From Candidatus Atribacteria bacterium 1244-E10-H5-B2 (GTDB lineage Bacteria; Atribacterota; JS1; SB-45; 34-128), in the NCBI GenBank assembly GCA_003575245.1, contig NMQN01000187.1, positions 1-7,902 on the forward strand: DNA of 7,902 bases, in the 5' to 3' direction. How positions within the stretch are numbered: the first letter of the stretch is position 1; each line of letters begins with the position of its first letter. The translations under genes were made by a program, and so were the position numbers. Under the pieces are notes generated by a model. It searched no databases. It was not told where the DNA came from and worked only from the letters and a program-made list of their open reading frames with translations. This document shows, piece by piece, positions 1 through 7,274 of this stretch.

Positions 1-63
1 AAACAAAATTCAGAAGACAAGTTAGTATCGAGTATTGCGTTATGAAAATAGAATTCAGAAATA
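1..63 (+). repeat. Heptamer-phased spacer array upstream of pyrG
   Basis: Read in sevens from base 22, this stretch gives TTAGTAT, CGAGTAT, TGCGTTA, TGAAAAT, AGAATTC, AGAAATA. The same units, in the same order, recur as the reverse complement at 2066-2093 (CGAGTAT, TGAATAT, CGCGTTA), and similar units occur at 1816-1843. The array runs directly into the pyrG Shine-Dalgarno region. Its left part is outside the window. No promoter is evident in it. Confidence 0.6.
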
Positions 64-84
64 AGGAGATAGAATATTATATAG

Positions 85-1726
<1,642 letters not shown>

Positions 1727-1792
1727 GAAATAAAAAAACAATATATAGTATTGAGCATATAGTATATGTTGAAGAAAGAAGAAGAGAAAAAA

Positions 1793-1930
1793 GTTGCAAG
1801 ATGCATAATATCGTATTGCGTATCGAGTAATGAAAAGAAATCAGAAGCCTAATTCGTATCTCGTAAAGAAAATAGCGAAATAGCGTGGAGCGCATAGAAT
1901 ACAGTAAACAGTAATATAATGAGTAATAAG
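1793..1930 (+). repeat. Drifting heptamer array, forward orientation
   Basis: Units of seven can be read through most of this stretch: GTTGCAA, GATGCAT, then TATCGTA, TTGCGTA, TCGAGTA, ATGAAAA, GAAATCA (1809-1843), TCGTATC and TCGTAAA, and later AGCGTGG, AGCGCAT, AGAATAC, AGTAAAC, AGTAATA, TAATGAG, TAATAAG (1882-1930). Adjacent units resemble each other, but the motif changes along the array. The phase slips by a base or more in a few places (near 1851 and 1870). Confidence 0.65.
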
Positions 1931-1996
1931 TTTATGTTTGTAAGTTTAAAAAACAGAATACTTGTCACATATTAAACATTACACAACTTATCGGGT

Positions 1997-2028
1997 GACT
2001 GGTAGACCGGAGGACCGGTAGACTGGAA
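1997..2028 (+). repeat. Octamer array, GACYGGNN x4
   Basis: Four perfect-length 8-bp units occur: GACTGGTA, GACCGGAG, GACCGGTA, GACTGGAA. The fourth base runs T, C, C, T across the units. The array sits near the middle of spacer element 1, between the forward and inverted heptamer arms. Confidence 0.85.
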
Positions 2029-2065
2029 GATTTAACAAATTTTTGAATCTGAATTATGATTTTCT

Positions 2066-2135
2066 TAACGCGATATTCAATACTCGATACGCGATATTAT
2101 ATTATACTATACGCTAAGCTATATACTAACGACTA
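2066..2135 (-). repeat. Ten inverted heptamers closing spacer element 1
   Basis: On the minus strand, ten uninterrupted 7-bp units read TAGTCGT, TAGTATA, TAGCTTA, GCGTATA, GTATAAT, ATAATAT, CGCGTAT, CGAGTAT, TGAATAT, CGCGTTA. They continue into sequence that matches 43-60 and 1830-1843. This is the inverted counterpart of the forward heptamers upstream of pyrG and in the left part of this same spacer. Confidence 0.8.
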
Positions 2136-2139
2136 ATTT

Positions 2140-2171
2140 AATTGGCAAATTGTTGAATTGGTCAATTGGTA
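2140..2171 (+). repeat. Octamer array, AATTGNNN x4
   Basis: Four 8-bp units occur: AATTGGCA, AATTGTTG, AATTGGTC, AATTGGTA, with a partial fifth (AATC). The period and copy number match the arrays at 1997-2028 and 3475-3506, with a related core (RAYTGG). It lies just outside the right end of spacer element 1. Confidence 0.8.
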
Positions 2172-2175
2172 AATC

Positions 2176-2197
2176 AAAATAATCGACAGATTATTTT
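2176..2197 (+). promoter_or_regulatory. Hairpin just upstream of the nucleotidyltransferase RBS
   Basis: A perfect 9-bp stem, AAAATAATC and GATTATTTT, encloses a 4-base loop, GACA. It ends six bases before the AGGTGA ribosome-binding site at 2204-2209. If transcribed, it would sit at the ribosome entry site and could affect translation or mRNA stability. The stem is mostly A-T pairs, so it is weak, and a role is only inferred. Confidence 0.4.
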
Positions 2198-2215
2198 AAA
2201 GATAGGTGAAAAAAG

Positions 2216-2968
2216 ATGTTTAATGCTTTGGTATTAGCAGGTACAAAAGAAAAAGGACCCTTAGAAATTGCTGAGAATGTAAACAACAAAGCTTTAATTA
2301 TGTTAGAAAGCAGACCCATGATTGACTATATTATTGATGCATTAAATAGTTCAGAGAATATTGGTAGAGTTTTAGTGGTGGGTCCGAAAAATGAGCTTCA
2401 TCCTTATATAGGCAAAAAAGTGGATGAAATATTAAATCCCGGAAATTCTATACTTGAAAATATGGAAATTGGGTTAAATTTTTTTAATTCTGCTGACAAT
2501 TTATTGCTTCTAACCTCTGATATTCCCCTGATTACTTCTAAAGCAATTGATGAATTTTTAGAAATATGCACAAAAAGAAAAGCTTATATTGGGTATCCCA
2601 TAATTACCAAAGAAAATATTGTGAAAAAGTATCCTGAAACGAAGAGAACTTATGTAAAAATGAAAGAAGGGATATTCTGTGGAGGAAATATTGTATTTTT
2701 TAAACCAGAAGTATTTTTTCAAAAGAAAAAATTAATTAAGGAATTATTTGATAACAGGAAGGCTACCTGGAAATATGTTAAAATATTAAGCCTTAAGTTT
2801 ATATTAAAATTTCTATTTAAAACTTTAACTTTAGAGGAAATAGAAAAAAGAGTTACTGACATACTTGGTTATAATTCTATTGCAGCTATGATATCATATC
2901 CTGAAGTAATGATTGATTTAGATAAGCCCAGTGATTTGAAATTAATTCGAAAATGTTTAGAGAGATAG
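2216..2968 (+). CDS. MobA-like NTP transferase domain protein (substrate unknown)
   Basis: This 250-residue protein has the nucleotide-sugar/molybdopterin nucleotidyltransferase fold and should transfer an NMP group from an NTP to a phosphorylated acceptor in the cytosol. The N-terminus ALVLAGTKEKG is a variant of the LAGGxSxRMGxxK nucleotide-binding loop, with Lys25 in NNKALIML as the likely conserved lysine. TSDIPLIT carries the metal-binding Asp102, GGNIVFF (156-162) is the acceptor-site loop, and DLDKPSDL (234-241) gives a second acidic patch. Between about 180 and 225 there is a Lys/Leu-rich helical insert (ILSLKFILKFLFKTLTLEEIEKRV). From memory, such an insert also occurs in an uncharacterised subfamily of these enzymes; it is absent from typical MobA. 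The glycine-rich loop is degenerate, so the usual MobA, GlmU or IspD labels are not justified. AGGTGA at 2204-2209 with a 6-bp spacer supports the ATG. It is separated from pyrG and rho by long repeat-filled gaps, so context does not reveal the substrate. Confidence 0.8.
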   Translation: MFNALVLAGTKEKGPLEIAENVNNKALIMLESRPMIDYIIDALNSSENIGRVLVVGPKNELHPYIGKKVDEILNPGNSILENMEIGLNFFNSADNLLLLTSDIPLITSKAIDEFLEICTKRKAYIGYPIITKENIVKKYPETKRTYVKMKEGIFCGGNIVFFKPEVFFQKKKLIKELFDNRKATWKYVKILSLKFILKFLFKTLTLEEIEKRVTDILGYNSIAAMISYPEVMIDLDKPSDLKLIRKCLER

Positions 2969-3300
2969 AGAAAGTCATCAGTTTACTTAATAGATAAGTT
3001 GGGACAGAGATCATGACTTTATATTTATACTATTTTTAGCTTGATGTTTTTAAATAATAAAATTAATAAAAAAATTTGTAATAATAAAACATTAGTGATA
3101 AAATGACTTTAGATATAATATATTAGAAGGATAACTCTTCAATAGCCCTCTTTTTAATGAATTTTCTAAATATTTTTACTACTTTGATATTATCATTTTT
3201 GTTAAAAAGTACGGTGGAAAAATATTTATTTATCCCACAGGATAAAAATAGCTTTACACATCAGCAATTTATTGCTAAATTCATTTTAGAAATAGATAAT
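2969..3300. other. Spacer left of repeat element 2, no clear gene
   Basis: This very AT-rich stretch lacks the heptamer periodicity. Just after the stop codon, AAAGTCAT (2971-2978) pairs with ATGACTTT (3013-3020) across a 34-base loop; there is no U-tract, so it is not a standard terminator. TATAAT occurs at 3114-3119 without a good -35 hexamer at 17 bp. A 48-codon reading frame from ATG 3157 to TAG 3303 has a hydrophobic N-terminus (FLNIFTTLILSFLL) but no ribosome-binding site, and its stop is the first triplet of the next repeat element. I regard it as doubtful, possibly a gene remnant. Confidence 0.4.
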
Positions 3301-3400
3301 TAGTCGTTAGTATATTTAGTATATAGTATATATCATATAGTATATAACTAGTATATAGCAAAGAAAGGAAAAGTTGCAAGTTACAAGATGTAAGTTGCAT
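3301..3400 (+). repeat. Forward heptamers of spacer element 2
   Basis: The units are TAGTCGT, TAGTATA, then after two extra bases TAGTATA, TAGTATA, TATCATA, TAGTATA, TAACTAG, TATATAG (to 3358). A second set of four starts at 3373: GTTGCAA, GTTACAA, GATGTAA, GTTGCAT. The GTTGCAA set has a shorter cousin at 1793-1806 in element 1, in the same relative position after the TAGTNNN units. Confidence 0.75.
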
Positions 3401-3474
3401 GTAGGGGAAAACGTTGTGTCTTCCGAACAAAAGGCTATTTGGTTGATTGATTACATGGACATTGAATTTTTTTT

Positions 3475-3506
3475 AACTGGTAAACAGGCCAACAGGTTAA
3501 CTGGAT
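3475..3506 (+). repeat. Octamer array, AACWGGNN x4
   Basis: The four 8-bp units are AACTGGTA, AACAGGCC, AACAGGTT, AACTGGAT. The fourth base runs T, A, A, T, which parallels the T, C, C, T pattern at 1997-2028. It occupies the centre of spacer element 2 between the forward and inverted heptamers. Confidence 0.85.
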
Positions 3507-3567
3507 AACTATATATTAAATACCTATACTTTCTAATACTCTCTAAGTTAAACGCTATACGCCAGTT

Positions 3568-3647
3568 TGCACGAGATACAATTCACGAGATACGATATAC
3601 GAATTTCATTTTGCGCTTTATCACTAAAAACTATTCACTATATACTA
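3568..3647 (-). repeat. Inverted heptamers, first block of element 2
   Basis: On the + strand the units read TGCACGA, GATACAA, TTCACGA, GATACGA, TATACGA (3568-3602). After a short irregular A/T-rich part they continue as ATCACTA, AAAACTA, TTCACTA, TATACTA (3620-3647). On the minus strand these become TCGTNNN followed by TAGTNNN types. Confidence 0.75.
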
Positions 3648-3656
3648 ATTTGATTT

Positions 3657-3790
3657 TATAGGAATTTCCTTTTTTCGTAAGCCCCGTTTAGATGCTCACC
3701 TAACAGGGTAAACCCTGCTTAGTAGATACTCACTTAGCAGGGTAAACAAAAGACAATAAAAACAGGAAGGGCATAATTCATTGTGCCCCT
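3657..3790. repeat. Palindrome-rich cassette A
   Basis: It begins with a 25-bp sequence (3657-3681) that recurs with one mismatch at 5986-6010. Next come two imperfect direct repeats with hairpin potential (3682-3746), then a short spacer and a hairpin GGGCATAAT-TC-ATTGTGCCC (3769-3788, 9-bp stem with one G-T wobble). Palindromes of this sort resemble REP-like intergenic elements. The cassette interrupts the inverted heptamer arm of element 2. Confidence 0.6.
3682..3746 (+). repeat. Two imperfect tandem repeats with hairpin potential
   Basis: Unit 1 is 3682-3712 (31 bp) and unit 2 is 3713-3746 (34 bp). Both have the plan CCC(C/T)G-TTAG-TCACYTA-CAGGGTAAA. In unit 2, CCCTGCT (3713-3719) can pair with AGCAGGG near its right end. 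The difference in length comes from three extra bases in unit 2. Confidence 0.7.
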
Positions 3791-3811
3791 ACATCTGAAT
3801 CCTAGTTTTTT

Positions 3812-3846
3812 TTCACGTGATACGATATACGAAATACTAACGACTA
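3812..3846 (-). repeat. Inverted heptamers, second block of element 2
   Basis: Five units read TTCACGT, GATACGA, TATACGA, AATACTA, ACGACTA on the + strand. The first 21 bp match 3582-3602 with a single mismatch, so the same heptamer triplet flanks cassette A on both sides. The end lies 64 bp before the rho ribosome-binding site. Confidence 0.75.
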
Positions 3847-3925
3847 TTTTTAAATTGCATTAACATCTTAAAAAATATAAGAAAATCTATAACCTATAAT
3901 TATACCAAAAGGGAGGTTTTGTAGT

Positions 3926-5176
3926 TTGCTTTTAACAGAATTAAAGGAAAAAAAGATTAGCGATTTATGCAAAATTGCTAAAGAATATGACATTAATAAT
4001 TTTTCCAGAATAAAAAAGATGGATCTGATCTTTAAAATTTTACAAGCTGAAACTGAGAAGAAGGGGTACATGTTTTCTGAGGGAATTTTGGAGATTATGA
4101 GTGAGGGTTTTGGTTTTTTAAGAACATCAGGCTACCTGCCCGGTGGGAACGACATTTATATTTCTCCTTCCCAAATAAGAAGATTTAACCTTAGTACTGG
4201 TGATCTTGTATCAGGACAGGTTAGGCCACCCAAAGAAGGAGAAAGATATTATGCTTTGCTAAAAATTGAAGCCGTTAATCATGAAGACCCAGAGTTATCT
4301 AAAGAAAGAATAGACTTTGAAAATCTTACCCCCCTTTTTCCAGACGAGATGATTAATTTAGAAAATAGAGCAGATGAAATATCAACACGACTTATTGATT
4401 TATTTTCACCAATTGGGAAGGGTCAACGAGGTCTTATAGTTTCCCCTCCAAAAGCAGGTAAGACAATTTTATTAGAAAAGATTGCCAATGGAATTACAGT
4501 TAATCATCCAGAGATAAACCTTATGGTTTTATTAATTGATGAAAGACCAGAAGAAGTAACCGGCATGCAAAGATCGGTAAAAGCAGAAGTGATAAGTTCT
4601 ACTTTTGATCAACCCGTCAATAATCATATAAAAGTAGCGGAAATTGTCCTGGAAAGAGCTAAAAGGTTAGTAGAGCAAAAGAAAGATGTAGTCATATTAT
4701 TAGATAGTATTACGAGATTGGCGCGTGCTTACAACCAGACTATTCCCACAAGTGGCAAAACTCTATCCGGTGGTTTAGATTCAAGTGCTCTTTATTTGCC
4801 GAAAAGATTTTTTGGGGCAGCAAGAAATATTGAAGAGGGAGGTAGCTTGACTATACTTGCGACCGCTTTAGTAGAGACAGGAAGCAGAATGGATGATGTA
4901 ATATTCGAGGAATTTAAAGGTACCGGTAATATGGAATTAAGGTTAGATAGGGAGCTTTCTGAAAATCGAATATTTCCGGCAATTGATATTAGGAAATCTG
5001 GTACCCGAAAAGAAGAATTGTTACTACCAAAAGAAAATTTACAGAAAGTATGGTTACTAAGAAGGGCGCTGTCTTCGCAATCATCTCTGGGCGCGGTAAA
5101 ATTAGTGATTAATAAATTAAAAAAGACAAAGAAAAATCGAGAATTTTTAGGTTCTATCAAAGAACAAGATATTTAA
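3926..5176 (+). CDS. rho: Transcription termination factor Rho
   Basis: Rho is the hexameric RNA helicase that ends transcription by loading on nascent RNA and translocating with ATP hydrolysis. The 416-residue protein has a Rho N-terminal helical domain (about 1-45: [20 protein letters not shown]), an RNA-binding cold-shock-like domain (about 50-125, with GFGFLRT and [13 protein letters not shown]) and a RecA-type ATPase. Walker A is SPPKAGKT with Lys179 and Walker B is [16 protein letters not shown] with Asp260; the Q-loop/R-loop region [22 protein letters not shown] is intact. Length is close to E. coli Rho (419), with no large insertion. The start is TTG: GGGAGG at 3911-3916 lies 9 bp upstream, there is no other in-frame start before the upstream TAA at 3890, and the next ATG would delete the N-terminal domain. 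A TATAAT at 3895-3900 could be a -10 element giving a very short leader, but I find no matching -35. The gene is followed by rpmE after 374 bp, a common order. Confidence 0.97.
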   Translation: MLLTELKEKKISDLCKIAKEYDINNFSRIKKMDLIFKILQAETEKKGYMFSEGILEIMSEGFGFLRTSGYLPGGNDIYISPSQIRRFNLSTGDLVSGQVRPPKEGERYYALLKIEAVNHEDPELSKERIDFENLTPLFPDEMINLENRADEISTRLIDLFSPIGKGQRGLIVSPPKAGKTILLEKIANGITVNHPEINLMVLLIDERPEEVTGMQRSVKAEVISSTFDQPVNNHIKVAEIVLERAKRLVEQKKDVVILLDSITRLARAYNQTIPTSGKTLSGGLDSSALYLPKRFFGAARNIEEGGSLTILATALVETGSRMDDVIFEEFKGTGNMELRLDRELSENRIFPAIDIRKSGTRKEELLLPKENLQKVWLLRRALSSQSSLGAVKLVINKLKKTKKNREFLGSIKEQDI

Positions 5177-5327
5177 TAAAATAATAGATTTAAAACCCAA
5201 AATATTTTAGTTAGTGAAAATCTTAATGTGGTAGATAGAGAAAGAAAATAAAAGTTTTTTACTATCCTTTCCCCTTTTTCTTCACTTGATATGCAATATT
5301 AATATAACTAACTAACCAGTAAGTGAT

Positions 5328-5359
5328 GTAATGTGTAAAATGGGATAAGTAATGTGTAA
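5328..5359 (+). repeat. Direct repeat GTAATGTGTAA in the rho-rpmE spacer
   Basis: The 11-mer GTAATGTGTAA occurs at 5328-5338 and 5349-5359, a 21-bp (three times seven) period. The second copy is preceded by GATAA; the reverse complement of 1978-1992 in element 1 is a related sequence (GATAAGTTGTGTAAT). The rest of the spacer at 5177-5427 is AT-rich and pyrimidine-rich (5268-5285); no clear rho terminator is seen. Confidence 0.55.
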
Positions 5360-5429
5360 TAATTACCTGTTTTTATAAATTATGAAATTTAATCTTATTA
5401 CTCATTGCATATTGCTTGTTACTGTATTT

Positions 5430-5457
5430 TATACGAGATACGATTCACGAGATATGA
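5430..5457 (-). repeat. Inverted heptamers upstream of the rpmE promoter
   Basis: Four units read TATACGA, GATACGA, TTCACGA, GATATGA on the + strand, the same unit types as at 3582-3602 and 3812-3832. The array ends 8 bp before the -35 hexamer of the rpmE promoter. Confidence 0.75.
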
Positions 5458-5465
5458 ATTAAACT

Positions 5466-5494
5466 TTGACCTTAAAATAATAATATGTTATAAT
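5466..5494 (+). promoter_or_regulatory. Sigma-70-type promoter for rpmE with extended -10
   Basis: TTGACC (5466-5471) and TATAAT (5489-5494) are separated by 17 bp, with TGT directly before the -10 hexamer forming an extended -10. Transcription would begin near 5501, giving a leader of about 50 bases to rpmE. It is the best promoter match in the window and suggests that rpmE has its own strong transcription apart from rho. Confidence 0.75.
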
Positions 5495-5550
5495 TTTTTA
5501 TATTTTTAATCTATTGAATATAAAGAAAAGAAAGTTAGAGGAAGAGAAAA

Positions 5551-5772
5551 ATGAAAAAAGGTATACATCCAAAATATGAAAAATCAATAATAAGTTGTGC
5601 TTGCGGTAATAGCTTTGAAACCGGTTCTACTAAAAAGAATATGAAAGTAGAAATATGTTCTGTATGTCACCCCTTTTTTACCGGTAAACAAAAGATAATT
5701 GATACTGCGGGAAGAGTTGAGAGATTTAATAAGAAATACAATTTAACCAATGACGAAGATAGTGATAATTGA
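5551..5772 (+). CDS. rpmE: 50S ribosomal protein L31, zinc-binding (C+) form
   Basis: Ribosomal protein L31 binds the large subunit and bridges it to the 30S head. The 73-residue sequence shows KGIHPKY at the start and four cysteines arranged as C16-A-C18 and C36-x-x-C39 for one zinc ion, which identifies the C+ paralogue; the zinc-independent form lacks these. [13 protein letters not shown] and [10 protein letters not shown] are family signatures. The C-terminus ends in an acidic tail (TNDEDSDN). AGAGGA at 5537-5542 precedes the ATG. It has its own promoter and lies between rho and tdk, an order familiar from Firmicutes. The stop is TGA. C+ L31 genes are often matched by a zinc-free copy elsewhere, which cannot be judged from this window. 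Confidence 0.96.
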   Translation: MKKGIHPKYEKSIISCACGNSFETGSTKKNMKVEICSVCHPFFTGKQKIIDTAGRVERFNKKYNLTNDEDSDN

Positions 5773-5935
5773 TTAAGACACTATCACAAAAAATTTAAAT
5801 AATTTTAAAAATAAATATATCATTAAAAAAGAAATAAAAAATATTTTGATGAATGATTGCAAGAATAAAAGTATGAAAGTAAAAAAGATACTATTTGAGA
5901 ACATTTGTATTGAAATAATAAATCTATTTAAATAT

Positions 5936-5970
5936 AAAAAAACAGAGCCTTATAAAAGCTCTGTTTTTTT
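5936..5970 (+). terminator. Intrinsic terminator, probably for rpmE
   Basis: AACAGAGC (5941-5948) pairs with GCTCTGTT (5958-5965) around a 9-base loop. The stem extends through five flanking A-T pairs and ends in a run of seven T. It has an A-tract on the other side, so it could work in both directions. It is the only convincing intrinsic terminator in the window, lying 164 bp after the rpmE stop. The gap before it (5773-5935) is plain AT-rich DNA without recognisable genes. Confidence 0.85.
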
Positions 5971-5985
5971 ATATTTATTTAATTG

Positions 5986-6109
5986 TATAGGAATCTCCTT
6001 TTTTCGTAAGGGATTCGATTCATCGAATCCACAATGAAGACAGGGTGGCACTCAATATTGCTTGAGTGCCACCCCTCTGCTTCAGAAGCAACACTTTATG
6101 CGAAAAAAG
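5986..6109. repeat. Palindrome-rich cassette B
   Basis: Its first 25 bp (5986-6010) match the start of cassette A at 3657 with one mismatch. Then come three perfect palindromes: GGATTCGAT-TC-ATCGAATCC (6011-6030), a 13-bp stem GGGTGGCACTCAA with its complement (6043-6074, 6-base loop), and GCTTCAGAAGC (6079-6089). The right end carries CGAAAAAAG (6101-6109), the reverse complement of CTTTTTTCG in the opening 25-mer, so the cassette has short terminal inverted repeats. It has the look of a REP-like or MITE-like element with no coding capacity. Confidence 0.6.
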
Positions 6110-6119
6110 TTTTGAGTTT

Positions 6120-6147
6120 CAAACTAACGACCATGCACTATCGACTA
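6120..6147 (-). repeat. Inverted heptamers before tdk
   Basis: Four 7-bp units read CAAACTA, ACGACCA, TGCACTA, TCGACTA on the + strand. The last is a one-base variant of the ACGACTA unit that closes elements 1 and 2, and it is again followed by ATTTT. It ends 14 bp before the tdk ribosome-binding site. Confidence 0.6.
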
Positions 6148-6173
6148 ATTTTATAGTATAGAGGAGGGAAGAA

Positions 6174-6752
6174 ATGCGAGAGAGCAGAGATACTGGCTGG
6201 ATTGAAGTTATATGTGGGAGTATGTTTAGCGGGAAGAGCGAAGAATTAATAAGAAGAGTCCGTAGAGTTCAAATTGCCAATAAAAAAGTTCAGGTATTTA
6301 AACCAACAATTGATAATAGATACGCTGTTCAGTATATTTACTCGCATAATGGCACTAAGGTTGAAGCTATAAATATTGCTAAGCCAAAAGAAATTTTAGA
6401 AAGTATTGAACCGGATACTGAGGTAGTCGCCATTGATGAAGCTCAATTTTATGATGATGATATTGTATCCATTTGCCAAGAACTTGCCGATCAAGGTAAA
6501 AGGGTAATCATTGCAGGTTTAGACCAGGATTTTAGGGGAGAACCATTTGGCCCAATACCTAAATTGCTTGCAGTAGCAGAATATATAGATAAATTACAGG
6601 CTATATGTATGGTTTGTGGCAATACGGCTTCCATGACTCAAAGATTAGTAAATGGTCAGCCAGCAAAGTATAGCGATCCAATCATATTGGTTGGAGCAAA
6701 AGAAAGCTATGAGGCGAGATGTCGTAAATGTCATGATGTACCTAAAGACTAA
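6174..6752 (+). CDS. tdk: Thymidine kinase (type II)
   Basis: Thymidine kinase phosphorylates thymidine (and deoxyuridine) to the monophosphate with ATP, the salvage route to dTTP in the cytosol. The 192-residue protein belongs to the tetrameric TK1-like family: P-loop GSMFSGKS (15-22, Lys21), DEAQF with the catalytic base Glu89, [13 protein letters not shown], the lasso region, and a structural zinc site with C145-x-x-C148 and C183-x-x-C186. The ATG follows GAGGAGGG (6161-6168) at a normal distance, and the eight residues before GWIEVICG are a usual short lead. Together with thyX downstream it supplies dTMP by two routes. Feedback inhibition by dTTP is known for the family. There is no obvious promoter of its own; the upstream terminator and cassette suggest transcription separate from rpmE. 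Confidence 0.97.
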   Translation: MRESRDTGWIEVICGSMFSGKSEELIRRVRRVQIANKKVQVFKPTIDNRYAVQYIYSHNGTKVEAINIAKPKEILESIEPDTEVVAIDEAQFYDDDIVSICQELADQGKRVIIAGLDQDFRGEPFGPIPKLLAVAEYIDKLQAICMVCGNTASMTQRLVNGQPAKYSDPIILVGAKESYEARCRKCHDVPKD

Positions 6753-6768
6753 AATCGTATCGCGGAAC

Positions 6769-6930
6769 TAGCGTATAGCGTACAGCGTATAGGTGCGGGT
6801 AGGAAGTGAGAGTAGAATTAGCGAAAAACTAAAAGTGCAAAACGCAAAACCAAAATTCAAAACTTAAAATTAAAGAATTGCTTAGAGCGTACAGCAGGTA
6901 GCGTATTGCAAGACAGCGTACAGCGTATAG
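6769..6930 (+). repeat. AGCGTA-type heptamers, interrupted array
   Basis: TAGCGTA, TAGCGTA, CAGCGTA occur in tandem at 6769-6789, and CAGCGTA, CAGCGTA followed by TAG at 6914-6930. The 16-mer AGCGTACAGCGTATAG is exact in both places (6777-6792 and 6915-6930), with a 10-base piece also at 6886-6895. The A-rich array at 6824-6872 lies between the copies. Confidence 0.8.
6824..6872 (+). repeat. A-rich heptamer array, first copy
   Basis: Seven consecutive 7-bp units read AAAAACT, AAAAGTG, CAAAACG, CAAAACC, AAAATTC, AAAACTT, AAAATTA. Each has a block of four or five A and a variable trinucleotide. Confidence 0.8.
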
Positions 6931-6990
6931 TTAGGAAAGAAAAAGATAGAATACAGAAACCAAATTAGCATGTAGTATAGCGTATTTAGC

Positions 6991-7032
6991 GAAGAACGAA
7001 AAACGCAAAACCATAGCTTAAAACTTAAAATT
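6991..7032 (+). repeat. A-rich heptamer array, second copy
   Basis: Six 7-bp units read GAAGAAC, GAAAAAC, GCAAAAC, CATAGCT, TAAAACT, TAAAATT. The order follows the first copy (ACGCAAAACC and AAAACTTAAAATT are shared), so it is a diverged duplicate rather than chance A-richness. Confidence 0.75.
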
Positions 7033-7207
7033 TTAGGACAATTTTTTTGATTATTACTTTAAATCTGATAATAGAGAATATATATTTGGATTAGTTTACT
7101 GAAAGATACTAAGAAAATAAATAACAAACAGAATAGTACTTTTAAATGAAACAAAAGAATTAGCAAATATATTGCGTTCAAGTATATTAACTCTCAAGGT
7201 GAAGATA

Positions 7208-7256
7208 AGTTTTGAGTTTTGAATTATGGTTTTTAGTTTTTACTTTACGTTTTTAG
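7208..7256 (-). repeat. A-rich heptamer array, inverted copy before thyX
   Basis: On the + strand the units are AGTTTTG, AGTTTTG, AATTATG, GTTTTTA, GTTTTTA, CTTTACG, TTTTTAG: seven uninterrupted 7-bp units. The minus strand resembles the arrays at 6824-6872 and 6991-7032. It stops three bases before the AAAGGAG ribosome-binding site of thyX. Confidence 0.8.
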
Positions 7257-7274
7257 TTAAAGGAGTTTAGTTCT

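Larger units (their letters stand above)
3301..3846. repeat. Spacer repeat element 2, bounded by 13-bp inverted repeats
   Basis: The element starts TAGTCGTTAGTAT (3301-3313) and ends with its exact reverse complement ATACTAACGACTA (3834-3846). The first 11 bases are the same as the ends of element 1. It contains forward heptamers (3301-3400), an octamer array (3475-3506), inverted heptamers (3568-3647), a palindrome-rich cassette (3657-3790) and a second inverted heptamer block (3812-3846). The part at 3404-3470 shows no repeat I can recognise. There is no coding sequence of note. Confidence 0.65.
6753..7274. other. tdk-thyX spacer, largely repeat arrays
   Basis: The 522-bp gap holds forward heptamers of two kinds (AGCGTA types at 6769-6930, A-rich types at 6824-6872 and 6991-7032), then about 170 bp of plain AT-rich sequence (7037-7207), then an inverted A-rich array (7208-7256) that ends just before the thyX ribosome-binding site. 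A weak promoter-like pair (TTGATT at 7047, GATAAT at 7067) has a 14-bp spacer and is not convincing. No gene or terminator is seen. Confidence 0.6.

Noticed and set aside
2971..3020. Intrinsic terminator after the nucleotidyltransferase gene
   Set aside because: The 8-bp stem has a 34-base loop, is AT-rich and lacks a T-tract.
3301..3846. CRISPR array
   Set aside because: The repeats are 7-8 bp, degenerate and contiguous, without unique spacers, and no cas genes are present.
3301..3846. Rho utilisation site or autoregulatory leader for rho
   Set aside because: The spacer is not C-rich and G-poor as rut sites are, so nothing in the sequence supports it.
3895..3900. rho promoter from TATAAT
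   Set aside because: No -35 hexamer at 16-18 bp, and TATAAT is expected by chance in such AT-rich DNA; mentioned only as a possibility in the rho entry.
5245..5285. Terminator after rho
   Set aside because: There are T-runs and a pyrimidine-rich stretch, but no stem that pairs convincingly before them.
5846..6037. 63-codon + strand reading frame between rpmE and tdk
   Set aside because: It runs through the terminator stem and T-tract and into the palindrome cassette, has no ribosome-binding site, and has composition like noncoding AT-rich DNA.
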